A DNA stretch of 64,000 nt from Nocardia acididurans. Lineage in GTDB: Bacteria > Actinomycetota > Actinomycetes > Mycobacteriales > Mycobacteriaceae. This document shows positions 25,294 to 32,885 of the stretch, in pieces. The number at the start of each line of letters is the position of its first letter. Position 1 is the stretch's first letter. Under the pieces are notes generated by a model, which saw only the letters and a program-made list of their open reading frames with translations, did no database searches and was not told the DNA's origin. Location: positions 164,378 to 228,377 of the forward strand of contig NZ_JAERRJ010000014.1 of NCBI RefSeq assembly GCF_016741815.1. The letters run 5' to 3'. A program made the position numbers and the translations under genes.

Positions 25294-26862
25294 TCAGCGC
25301 CACAGGTCGCAGTGGCGGGTGGCTGCGAGGTCGATCGTCGTGATCGCCGCAGGGGCGAGTCGCAGGGTCTGCGGATGGTCGGGGGTGGTGCGGGGCCATG
25401 CGGGCAGGGCGGGGTCGTTGGGATCGCCGGTGCGCAGGAAGCGAGTCCAGTAGTCGGCCATGGCGGAGGCCAAGGGGGTGGAGGCGGGGGCGACCGGGCC
25501 GGGTGCGGGGCTGATGTCGAACAGGTAGGTGAGTTCGGCACCGTGGGCTGAGCCGGTGGGTAGCGTTGCGGGATACGGGATTGGGGCGGGGGTGGTCGGG
25601 TCGTCGAATTCGTAGGTGTAGACGGGGATTCGAGTGGACGGTGCGGCCGCGGCGGTGTGGGTCGCGCAGGTCCAGCTGTGGTCGGAGAACACGGCCGACA
25701 AGGCTGCGGCGGGCGCCTGGTAGGCGTCGAGGGGGTAGGAGGATGCGACGGTGGTGGCGTTGTCGCCGAATGCTGTTTCCAGGGCCGCACGGTAGGACGC
25801 GGCGGTGATGGGAGGTCCCTCGGTTTCCATCGCGGCGATCCAGCGGGAATGACCATTGGCCACCTCACCGATCAGGACGGGCACGTGGGTGAATGCGCCT
25901 GCTTGTAGCGCATCGATCGGATTCGTTGGGACCGTGGGGGTTTCGTAGGTGATGGTGGTGAAGTTCGGCCACAGTTGCCGCACCTGCCCGGCCGGGACCG
26001 CCCGCAGGCATTCGGCCGCCGTCGCCGGATCGGGACAGCCGAGGTCGATGGCCGCCTGGACGGCTACGGGCTCGTTGGCGGTGCGAGAACGATACGGGGC
26101 GAACGGTGGCGAGCTCGCGAACAGCGAGCCCGCGGGCCAGCGGGTGGCGCAGGAGCCGCTCTGGATGATCGCGCGGTCGAACAGATCCCGTGAGGCGGGC
26201 ATGGTCAGGTGTGCGCAGACGCTGAATCCGCCGTAGGACTCGCCCGCGACGGTCACATTGGCCGCGTCGCCGCCGAAGTCGGCAATGTTGTCGCGCACCC
26301 AGCGCAGGGCCAGGGCTTGATCCTGGAGGCCGAGGTTGCCGCCGCTGTCGGCGAAGGCGGGATGGGCGAAGAATCCGAAGGCGCCGAGGCGGTAATTGAT
26401 CGTGACGACCACGACGCCACGCGAAACGAATTGGCGGGGTGTGTAATCCGCGCCGGCACCGGAGTAGCCGCCCCCGCCGTGGATCCACACCAGAACCGGT
26501 GCGGGGTGGTCCGAATCCACTCGGGCGGGTGCGGTGACGTTCAGGTAGAGGCAGTCCTCCCCCAGGTCCGTCGCCGAAGTCTCCCCGGGTGGCTGGAGGC
26601 AGCCCGGGGTGGGCCGGGTGGCGTCGCGAATTCCGTTCCAGGGCAGTGCCGGTCGGGGTGGTTGCCAGCGCAGCGCACCTACCGGTGGTTGCGCGTAGGG
26701 CACCGCGGTGAACTGCCGGTGCCCCTCGGCGTTCAGACGGCCGCGCAAGTCACCTGCGGCGGTTGCGACCACCGGTTCCTCAGTGGCCGTGGAGCTTTCG
26801 GCTGCACAAGCGGTGATCAGCAGCAGCGCGCAGCCGGCCGTCGCCAGTCGGCGCAGGGTCAT
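25294..26862 (-). CDS. Lipoprotein type-B carboxylesterase
   Basis: This 522-residue carboxylesterase/lipase-family enzyme has a lipobox at the N-terminus (LLLITAC, Cys about residue 19). Signatures are EDCLYLNV, the oxyanion WIHGGGGYSGAG and the nucleophile elbow AGESYGGFS. Acid and histidine regions are expected further on (HGAELTYLFD). It hydrolyses carboxylic esters at the cell surface. The ATG at 26862 overlaps the stop of the small membrane protein gene as ATGA. The open frame continues far upstream to 27762, but that part is antisense to the TetR gene. It is likely repressed by the divergent TetR. Confidence 0.93.
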   Translation of the reverse strand: MTLRRLATAGCALLLITACAAESSTATEEPVVATAAGDLRGRLNAEGHRQFTAVPYAQPPVGALRWQPPRPALPWNGIRDATRPTPGCLQPPGETSATDLGEDCLYLNVTAPARVDSDHPAPVLVWIHGGGGYSGAGADYTPRQFVSRGVVVVTINYRLGAFGFFAHPAFADSGGNLGLQDQALALRWVRDNIADFGGDAANVTVAGESYGGFSVCAHLTMPASRDLFDRAIIQSGSCATRWPAGSLFASSPPFAPYRSRTANEPVAVQAAIDLGCPDPATAAECLRAVPAGQVRQLWPNFTTITYETPTVPTNPIDALQAGAFTHVPVLIGEVANGHSRWIAAMETEGPPITAASYRAALETAFGDNATTVASSYPLDAYQAPAAALSAVFSDHSWTCATHTAAAAPSTRIPVYTYEFDDPTTPAPIPYPATLPTGSAHGAELTYLFDISPAPGPVAPASTPLASAMADYWTRFLRTGDPNDPALPAWPRTTPDHPQTLRLAPAAITTIDLAATRHCDLWR

Positions 26863-27086
26863 TTCTTGCTCCAGCCGGCGATGAGCCAGACCGCGAGTCC
26901 GAGGCCCGCGACTCCGATCGGCCAGGACACCCAGGTCGGTGCGCCGAGGCCGACCAGGATGCCGGACACGCCGAACGAGGAATGCCGGACCAGTTCGGTG
27001 ACAGCCGAGCCGAAGCCCTGCACCAGCAGAATCACGGCCACAATCCACCAGGTGTTGTGCGCCGATTCGGTGCGTGTGGAAGCCAT
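26859..27086 (-). CDS. Small two-helix membrane protein
   Basis: This 75-residue protein has two hydrophobic helices (TWWIVAVILLVQGFGSA and a second near WPIGVAGLGLAVWLIAG) and ends GWSKK. The ATG at 27086 is spaced well from a GAGAGGGG ribosome-binding site; an ATG two codons earlier is too close. It overlaps the carboxylesterase start. It is the first gene of the operon facing the TetR regulator and sits directly beside the palindromic operators. No function was recognised. Confidence 0.75.
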   Translation of the reverse strand: MASTRTESAHNTWWIVAVILLVQGFGSAVTELVRHSSFGVSGILVGLGAPTWVSWPIGVAGLGLAVWLIAGWSKK

Positions 27087-27106
27087 ACCCATCCCCTCTC
27101 GCGGTT

Positions 27107-27166
27107 CCGATGCATCTGCATCGGTTCGAAAGGAGACTATTCTTTGTTCCGATGCAGATGCATCGG
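27107..27166. promoter_or_regulatory. Twin 18-bp palindromic operators for the divergent TetR
   Basis: Two perfect inverted repeats share identical arms CCGATGCA and TGCATCGG around 2-base spacers. They are CCGATGCATCTGCATCGG at 27107-27124 and CCGATGCAGATGCATCGG at 27149-27166. Their centres are 42 bp apart, about four helical turns, so two dimers could bind the same DNA face. They lie in the shared promoter region of the tetR gene and the membrane protein/carboxylesterase operon. Confidence 0.85.
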
Positions 27167-27207
27167 TACCGAGGATGATCTCCCATCGGCAACGAGGATG
27201 AGCCCGC

Positions 27208-27804
27208 ATGCCCCGACAGGTGGACCACGACGCCCGCCGCTCCGAGATCGCCCGGGCGGTCTGCGAGCTGATCGCCGAACGCGGCATCGAAGCCGCCACC
27301 CTGCGCGAAACCGCCGACCGCGCAGGGGTTTCCATGGGGGCGGTGCAGCGCGCCTTCTCCAAGGACGGGATGCTGCGGTGCGCGCTCGATCACCTCTCCG
27401 CACAGATCAAGCAGCGGGCGACCGCGCGGATCGAAACCTCCCCCGAACCGAAATCGGCGCGGACGCTGCTGACGGTGACGCTGCAGGAACTGGTCTTCGC
27501 CGATCCGGATCAGCGGGTCGCCGCCCGGGTGTGGCTCGCCTTCGTCTCCCACGCCGCCACCCGCGCCGAATTCGCCGAGGTCATCCGGACCGCATTGGCC
27601 GACACCCTGGATCTGATCGTCTGGCTGCTCGAGTTCGGGCGAAGCACCGGCGAGATCCGCGACGACGTCGTCATAGCGCCCACCGCTCGACGCCTCCAAC
27701 TGCTGGTCGACGGCCTCACCCAGCATGTCGTACTCGGGCACACCACCGCCGCGGCGGCGCACGCCGAGGTCGACGCGGCGGTGCGCGAGCTGACGGGAAT
27801 GTGA
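27208..27804 (+). CDS. TetR-family transcriptional repressor
   Basis: This 198-residue regulator has an N-terminal TetR helix-turn-helix (residues about 10-55; TLRETADRAGVSMGAVQRAF) and an all-helical ligand-binding domain of the TetR_C_6/BetI-like type. The ATG at 27208 lies 41 bases downstream of the second palindrome. It diverges from the small membrane protein and carboxylesterase operon. Repression of both directions through the twin palindromes is the simplest model. The ligand is unknown; an esterase substrate is plausible. Confidence 0.92.
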   Translation: MPRQVDHDARRSEIARAVCELIAERGIEAATLRETADRAGVSMGAVQRAFSKDGMLRCALDHLSAQIKQRATARIETSPEPKSARTLLTVTLQELVFADPDQRVAARVWLAFVSHAATRAEFAEVIRTALADTLDLIVWLLEFGRSTGEIRDDVVIAPTARRLQLLVDGLTQHVVLGHTTAAAAHAEVDAAVRELTGM

Positions 27805-27889
27805 GGGCGGGCAGCGGGGTTCTTATCCCAGCTCATGCAGACCGGCACCTACGCGGGGCCGCCCGAGACGAAATGGCAGGATCTTGGTC

Positions 27890-28354
27890 ATGTCCGAACA
27901 GACCGCCGCACCGCAGAACTCCGCTCCCGCCGCCGCCGCTGAACCGGTGGAACTGTGGGCCGAACGTACCGGGAACCGGGCTTATACCGGGCGTAACAAC
28001 CGGGGTGGTGAGGTGTTCATCGCGTCGGCGGGGGTGCCGGGGGCGTTCACGCCGGGCGAGTTGTTGAAGATCGCGCTGGCCGGGTGCACGGGGCTCAGTG
28101 CGGATTTCACGTTGTCGCGCAAGCTCGGGGAGAACTTCGATGCCACGGTGCGGGTGTCGGGGGATGCCGATCGGGAGAACGAGATCTATCCGGAGCTGAC
28201 CGAGTCGTTCGAGCTCGATTTGAGCGAGCTGGACGCGGAGACCCGGGAGCGGGTGCTGGTGGCGGCGCAGCGGTCCATCGACCGGGTGTGCACCGTGGGG
28301 CGGACGCTCAAGGCGGGCACGAAGGTGAATTTGACCTTCAAGATCGACGAGTGA
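27890..28354 (+). CDS. OsmC/Ohr-family protein
   Basis: This 154-residue thiol-dependent peroxidase-like protein has the first reactive cysteine in LKIALAGCTGLSADF and the second in RSIDRVCTVGRTL. These two cysteines define the OsmC fold and reduce organic hydroperoxides in characterised members. The ATG at 27890 was chosen. The stop overlaps the acylphosphatase start by one base. In M. tuberculosis the equivalent gene (Rv2923c) lies next to mutM/fpg (from memory). Here that block is 24 kb away and in the opposite orientation. Confidence 0.92.
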   Translation: MSEQTAAPQNSAPAAAAEPVELWAERTGNRAYTGRNNRGGEVFIASAGVPGAFTPGELLKIALAGCTGLSADFTLSRKLGENFDATVRVSGDADRENEIYPELTESFELDLSELDAETRERVLVAAQRSIDRVCTVGRTLKAGTKVNLTFKIDE

Positions 28355-28632
28355 TGAGCGCGCCGATCCGGCTCGGCGCGTGGGTGCACGGGCAGGTGCA
28401 GGGGGTCGGATTCCGCTGGTGGACGCGGTCACGCGCACTGGAACTCGGACTCACCGGATATGCCCGCAATCATCGCGACGGACGGGTGCACGTGGTGGCC
28501 GAGGGGGCGCGCGAAAAATGCGAAACCTTGCTCACGCTGCTGCGTTCGGGTGATACTCCTGGGCGCGTGGACCTTGTTGTGGAAGACTGGGGCGCCGCGC
28601 AGGGCGGCATGACAGGATTCGAGGAGCGTTAG
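28354..28632 (+). CDS. acyP: Acylphosphatase
   Basis: This 92-residue enzyme hydrolyses the carboxyl-phosphate bond of acyl phosphates. The phosphate-binding loop GQVQGVGFRWWTR (Arg about residue 23) and the catalytic Asn in YARNHRDGRVHVVAEG are both present, and the length fits the family. It is translationally coupled to OsmC (TGATG). This OsmC-acyP pairing is conserved in mycobacteria, where smc and ftsY follow; here a different cassette follows. Confidence 0.95.
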   Translation: MSAPIRLGAWVHGQVQGVGFRWWTRSRALELGLTGYARNHRDGRVHVVAEGAREKCETLLTLLRSGDTPGRVDLVVEDWGAAQGGMTGFEER

Positions 28633-28659
28633 TGGGCGGAGAGTTCGAGGAGTCGCGCG

Positions 28660-29418
28660 TTGACCGATGAACGACCCGGCGGCCCGTCCGACGACCCGAA
28701 CCGCCGTCCGGAAGAAGACGAATCCCGGTTGACGGCAATGCCTTCCGGGCCCACCGAGCCCGTGCCCGGCTTCCCCGCGCCCCCGGTGCAGCCCGGCACG
28801 CCGCCGCTACCCGCGCCCGTCGACCCGCAGCAACCGCAGCGCGGTTCGATGCGCCAGCAGGAACCCGGCGTCACCACCCCGCGTCCGCCCACGGTCGCCG
28901 AGGCCCGCGCCCGCGACAAGGCCCGCAAGCGCGCCGAGGAACAGGCCCGCGCCGAAGCCGATGCCGAAGCGGCGCAGAAGAAGAAGCGGAAGAAGCTGCT
29001 CATCGGCGGCGTCGCCATCGTGGGCGTGGCCGGTCTGGTCGGCGGCGGCTACCTGGCGTACAAGGCGCTGCGCGCACCCGATGTGACCGCCTACTGCACG
29101 ATCATCGCCGACACGGGTCAGGTCGTCACGGTCGCGCCGGGTAAAACCGTCACCGCCACCCGGGACGACCAGGAAATCATCGTCGACGACGACTACTGCC
29201 AGAAGGCCGGCGCCTCGAGCGGTTCCGGCGGGCACGGCGGCATCTTCATCTACAGCGGCAGTCAGTACCGCTACTACTACGGCGGCAGCGGCAACACCGT
29301 CGGCTCCGCCCCCAAGGGCGGCACGACGGTGAAACCCAAGGGCGCGAACATCAAAACCACCAGCGGCACCGTGATCCAGCGCGGCGGCCTCGGCTCCAAA
29401 TCCGGCGGTGGCTCGTAA
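28660..29418 (+). CDS. Membrane-anchored low-complexity protein, YgiB/YjfM-like partner of an ATP-grasp ligase
   Basis: The product has 252 residues. The N-terminus is Pro-rich. A charged coiled-coil stretch follows (about 85-110, rich in A, E, R and K), then KKKRKKLL and one transmembrane helix (LIGGVAIVGVAGLVGGGYLA). The extracytoplasmic domain has two cysteines (TAYCTII and DDDYCQKAG). The Gly/Ser-rich tail includes YRYYYGGSG and ends RGGLGSKSGGGS. This tail and the following gene resemble DUF1190 proteins YgiB/YjfM next to YgiC/YjfC in enterobacteria. The TTG start at 28660 has GAGGAG upstream. It may be the surface substrate of the ligase; that is inference. Confidence 0.7.
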   Translation: MTDERPGGPSDDPNRRPEEDESRLTAMPSGPTEPVPGFPAPPVQPGTPPLPAPVDPQQPQRGSMRQQEPGVTTPRPPTVAEARARDKARKRAEEQARAEADAEAAQKKKRKKLLIGGVAIVGVAGLVGGGYLAYKALRAPDVTAYCTIIADTGQVVTVAPGKTVTATRDDQEIIVDDDYCQKAGASSGSGGHGGIFIYSGSQYRYYYGGSGNTVGSAPKGGTTVKPKGANIKTTSGTVIQRGGLGSKSGGGS

Positions 29419-30584
29419 TGCGGCGCAAGCGCGGTACGCCGCGCCCCGGCTGGCAGCAGACCGTCGAGAACCAGGGGCTGGTGTACGGCAAGCCCGGCCG
29501 CGACGCCAGCGGCCAGCCGCGCCCGTACTGGGACGAGTCCGTGCACTACGAGTTCGACATGGACGAGATCCTGTCGCTCGAAGCCCAGGTCGAAGTCCTG
29601 CACACCATGTGCCTGCACGCCGTCGAACAGGTGATCACCACCGAACGCTTCGCCGATTTCGGTCTGCCGCAATGGAGTTGGGAGCACATCGCCAATTCCT
29701 GGCGACGCTCGGACCCGCACGTCTACGGCCGCTTCGACCTGCGCTACGACGGTCGCGGCCCGGCGAAACTGCTGGAGTACAACGCCGATACGCCCACCTC
29801 CCTGCTGGAGGCGGCAATCGTGCAGTGGCACTGGCTCACCGACACGCACCCGGACGACGATCAGTGGAATTCGTTGCACGAGAAGCTCGTCGAACGCTGG
29901 ACCGAACTGCGCGACACCCTGCCCAAGACCGAACTGCACTTCACCTGGTCGGGATCGGATGCCACCGGTGAGGACAATGTCACCACCGCGTACCTGCAGG
30001 AGACCGCCGCCGAAGCCGGATTCGACACCGTCGCGCTGCCCATCGAAGAGGTCGGATTCGACACGGAGCTGGAACGTTTCGTCGATCTCGAGGAAGCGCC
30101 CATCGAGTCGATCTTCAAGCTGTACCCGTGGGAGTGGGTGCTCGACGACGACTTCGGCAAGCGCGTCGTCCAGTCCCTGCCGCAGACCATGTGGCTGGAA
30201 CCGCTCTGGAAGACCCTGCTGTCCAACAAGGCCATCCTGGCCGTCCTGTGGGAGATGTACCCCGGGCATCCGAACCTGCTGCCCGCCTACCTGGACGATC
30301 CGCACGAGCTCACCGAATACATCCGCAAACCGAAGCTCGGCCGCGAGGGCGCGAATATGAGCATCGTCGGCGCGGGCCTGGAAACCGCCACCGGCGGCGT
30401 CTACGGCGCGGAAGGCTTCGTATACCAACTGCTGGACCCGCTACCGGAATTCGACGGGATGCGCCCGGTGCTGGGCGCCTGGATCGTCGGCGACACCTCC
30501 GCCGGACTCGGTATCCGCGAAACCGCGGGCCTGATCACCGACGACGGCGCCGCCTTCGTCCCGCACCGCATCCCCCAGCCCTGA
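29418..30584 (+). CDS. Glutathionylspermidine synthase-like ATP-grasp ligase (YgiC/YjfC type)
   Basis: This 388-residue protein belongs to the GSP_synth family. Visible signatures are DLRYDGRGPAKLLEYNADTP, SIFKLYPWEWVLDDDFG, MWLEPLWKTLLSNKAILAVL and RKPKLGREGANMSI, with the acidic and lysine residues of the ATP-grasp site. The N-terminal amidase of true glutathionylspermidine synthase is absent. Enzymes of this type probably form a peptide bond to an unknown acceptor. It starts at the last base of the upstream stop (TAATG) and is followed 31 bases later by a DUF350 membrane protein. Confidence 0.9.
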   Translation: MRRKRGTPRPGWQQTVENQGLVYGKPGRDASGQPRPYWDESVHYEFDMDEILSLEAQVEVLHTMCLHAVEQVITTERFADFGLPQWSWEHIANSWRRSDPHVYGRFDLRYDGRGPAKLLEYNADTPTSLLEAAIVQWHWLTDTHPDDDQWNSLHEKLVERWTELRDTLPKTELHFTWSGSDATGEDNVTTAYLQETAAEAGFDTVALPIEEVGFDTELERFVDLEEAPIESIFKLYPWEWVLDDDFGKRVVQSLPQTMWLEPLWKTLLSNKAILAVLWEMYPGHPNLLPAYLDDPHELTEYIRKPKLGREGANMSIVGAGLETATGGVYGAEGFVYQLLDPLPEFDGMRPVLGAWIVGDTSAGLGIRETAGLITDDGAAFVPHRIPQP

Positions 30585-30615
30585 TCCCCTGACACCCACC
30601 CCGGAGGACAACTCG

Positions 30616-31068
30616 ATGACCACCACCCTCGCCCTCGAAGCCGGGTACTGGAGCTCGCTCGGCCGTGGCGTCGGCGCCATCCTCCTGTACTGCCTGGTCG
30701 GCCTGGTGCTCATGCTCATCGGCTTCTACGCCGTCGACCTGACCACCCCCGGCAGCCTGCGCGGCATGGTCGCGCGCGGCCTCCCCAACGCCGTCATCGT
30801 GAGCGCGGCGGGCATGCTCAGCATGGCGTTCATCGTGGTGCTGGCCATCTACTCCTCGGCGGGCAAGCTCTCCGAGGGGTTGATCGCCGCCGGCGTCTAC
30901 GGCCTGGTCGGCATTGTGGCTCAGGTGATTTCGGTGCGCGTGCTGGAGCTGGCCTTCGGCATCAATATCGGCGCGGTGCTCAAGAACCCCGAATTCACCA
31001 CCGAGGCACTGGTTGTCGCGGCCGCCCACTTCGCCCTGGGTCTGGTCGTGGCGGTCGCGATCCTCTGA
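30616..31068 (+). CDS. DUF350-family membrane protein (YjfL-like)
   Basis: This 150-residue protein has four hydrophobic helices, including ILLYCLVGLVLMLIGFYAVD, the glycine-containing loop LTTPGSLRGMVARGLPNAV and a final LVVAAAHFALGLVVAVAIL. This matches DUF350/YjfL. The ATG at 30616 has GGAGGA upstream. In enterobacteria yjfL sits with yjfM and yjfC, and the same three functions are together here. The cassette is therefore probably an envelope-maintenance unit; the mechanism is unknown. Confidence 0.88.
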   Translation: MTTTLALEAGYWSSLGRGVGAILLYCLVGLVLMLIGFYAVDLTTPGSLRGMVARGLPNAVIVSAAGMLSMAFIVVLAIYSSAGKLSEGLIAAGVYGLVGIVAQVISVRVLELAFGINIGAVLKNPEFTTEALVVAAAHFALGLVVAVAIL

Positions 31069-31127
31069 GCGCCGGATTCCAGCACTCGGTCAACCGCCGA
31101 GTACCGGAACCCGAATGCTCGTCGTGC

Positions 31128-32885
31128 TCAGTTCCTTTCGGCCGTGGCCAGCCGCCACCCGGCCGCGTCCTGCTGATGCGCCCAGAATTCGGCGAACCGC
31201 CCACCGGCAGCCCTGAGTTCCGCGACGCCGCCGTCCTCGACGATGCGGCCCTCTTCCAGGAACAGCACCCGGTCCGCACCCGCGATGGTGGACAGGCGGT
31301 GGGTCACGATGATGCGGGTGCGCCCACGCGGGTCACCGCTGATCGCCGTGACCACGGCGGCCTCGTTTTCGGCGTCCAGCGCGCTGGTGCCCTCGTCCAC
31401 GAGCAGCACCGCGGAGGGTTTGATGAGCGCCCGCGCGATCGAAACCCGCTGGCGCTCACCGCCGGACAGCGCCGTGCCGGCATCGCCGACGAGCGTGTCC
31501 AGACGGTCGGGCAGGCGGTTCACGAACTCGTCCACCCGAGCCAGCCGCAATGCGGTGGCGAGTTCCTCGGCGGTGGCAGCGGGATTGCCCGCCAGCACAT
31601 TGTCGCGAATCGTCCCGGCGAACAGGTACGGCTGCTGGAACACCATGGTCGCCCCGGCCGGACGGTGCGCCACATCGAGTGTGCCCAGGTCTGTCTCGCC
31701 GACGCGCACGGCACCGGAGGTGGTCGTCTCCAGACCGGCCACCAGGCTCAGCAGCGTGCTCTTGCCCGAACCGGAGGGCCCCACGATGGCTGTGATCTCC
31801 CCGGACCGGAATTCGATATCGAGGCCGTCCAGAACCACCGGCCCGGAACCGTTGTCCCCGTAGGTGAATCGCACGTCCCGCAGCGTGACCGCAGCGACCT
31901 CGCCGAGCGGCTGCTCGGTGGCCGATGCCGCCGCGACCGGCCCGGGAGCGTCCACCACGGCCCGGATATCGCGCAGCGTATTGCGGCTGGTTTCGATCGC
32001 CGGGGCCAGATCTCCCAGTGCGGCAAAGGGTTCCAGGAATCGAACGGCCACCACGATGAGCGCGATGGCCTCGGCCGCGCCCACAGTGCCTCGGACCGCC
32101 AGCCAGGCCGTGGTCCCCGCCAGCAGCACCAGCGCGATCTGACTGGCCAGACTGAACAGCACCTGACCGGGAATGTTCAGCAGCAGCAACCGGACGGTCG
32201 CACCGTGCTGCGCGGTCAGCGCCGCACCGGTTCGGCTGCGCGCGGGCTCCACGCGCCGCGCGGCCCGCAGCGCCGCCTGGGTGCGGGCGAATTCGAGGAT
32301 GCGCTCGGTGAGCGCGCTGTTCGCGTCGGCCGCCACCTGATCGGCGTGCCGGGTGATCCGGCCCGAGGCCCACAGCGCGCCCAGCAGCAGCGGCACCGAC
32401 AGCAGCGCCACCACCGCGAGCTGCCAGGCGATCGGGAGCAGCGCCAGGCCGATCGCCACCGGCAGCAGGATCGCCTGGATCACCGGCGTGACCAGATAGC
32501 CGACCAGGCCGACCAGATCCGGTCCGGTGGTGGCGATGGCCCGGCGCGTGGTCGCCGAGTTGTCCTCGCTGAACCAGCGCAACGGAATTCGCGCCACCTG
32601 CGCGGACACATCACGCTGGGCGTGATCCAGGATCGCGAAGCCCAGTTCGAAGCCGACCCGCGAGGCGATGGAATCCACCACCCAGCCCGCGACGACGGCC
32701 ACGGTCAGCGCGGCCACCCAGCGCCAGGCCTCGGCGGGGTCGTCGCCGAACAGCGCGGTCACCAGCGGCACCACCAGCACCACCGCGACGGCGCGCAGGA
32801 TGGTCGAGGTGACGATCAGGCCCAGGTAGCCGGTCACCCGGGCACGCTGTTCGGGCGGCAGCAGTTGCAGAATCGTGCGGGTCAT
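31128..32885 (-). CDS. irtB: IrtB-like ABC importer subunit for ferric siderophores
   Basis: This 585-residue half-transporter has an N-terminal six-helix exporter-type membrane domain (residues about 15-300) and a C-terminal ATPase domain. The Walker A is GPSGSGKST, the signature LSGGERQR, the Walker B VLLVDEGTSALD and the H-loop VTHRLST. In mycobacteria IrtA and IrtB form a heterodimer that, despite the exporter fold, imports ferric mycobactin or carboxymycobactin. The ATG at 32885 overlaps the irtA stop as ATGA. Iron regulation is expected from the box upstream of irtA. Confidence 0.93.
   Translation of the reverse strand: MTRTILQLLPPEQRARVTGYLGLIVTSTILRAVAVVLVVPLVTALFGDDPAEAWRWVAALTVAVVAGWVVDSIASRVGFELGFAILDHAQRDVSAQVARIPLRWFSEDNSATTRRAIATTGPDLVGLVGYLVTPVIQAILLPVAIGLALLPIAWQLAVVALLSVPLLLGALWASGRITRHADQVAADANSALTERILEFARTQAALRAARRVEPARSRTGAALTAQHGATVRLLLLNIPGQVLFSLASQIALVLLAGTTAWLAVRGTVGAAEAIALIVVAVRFLEPFAALGDLAPAIETSRNTLRDIRAVVDAPGPVAAASATEQPLGEVAAVTLRDVRFTYGDNGSGPVVLDGLDIEFRSGEITAIVGPSGSGKSTLLSLVAGLETTTSGAVRVGETDLGTLDVAHRPAGATMVFQQPYLFAGTIRDNVLAGNPAATAEELATALRLARVDEFVNRLPDRLDTLVGDAGTALSGGERQRVSIARALIKPSAVLLVDEGTSALDAENEAAVVTAISGDPRGRTRIIVTHRLSTIAGADRVLFLEEGRIVEDGGVAELRAAGGRFAEFWAHQQDAAGWRLATAERN

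Noticed and set aside
26863..27762. Extension of the carboxylesterase frame to 822 residues
   Set aside because: The extra part is antisense to the TetR gene and crosses the operator region. The lipobox and ATGA coupling fix the start at 26862.
31084..31102. 6-bp-stem hairpin between the DUF350 and irtB genes
   Set aside because: The stem is short, has a 7-base loop and no T-tract. It is too weak to call a terminator.
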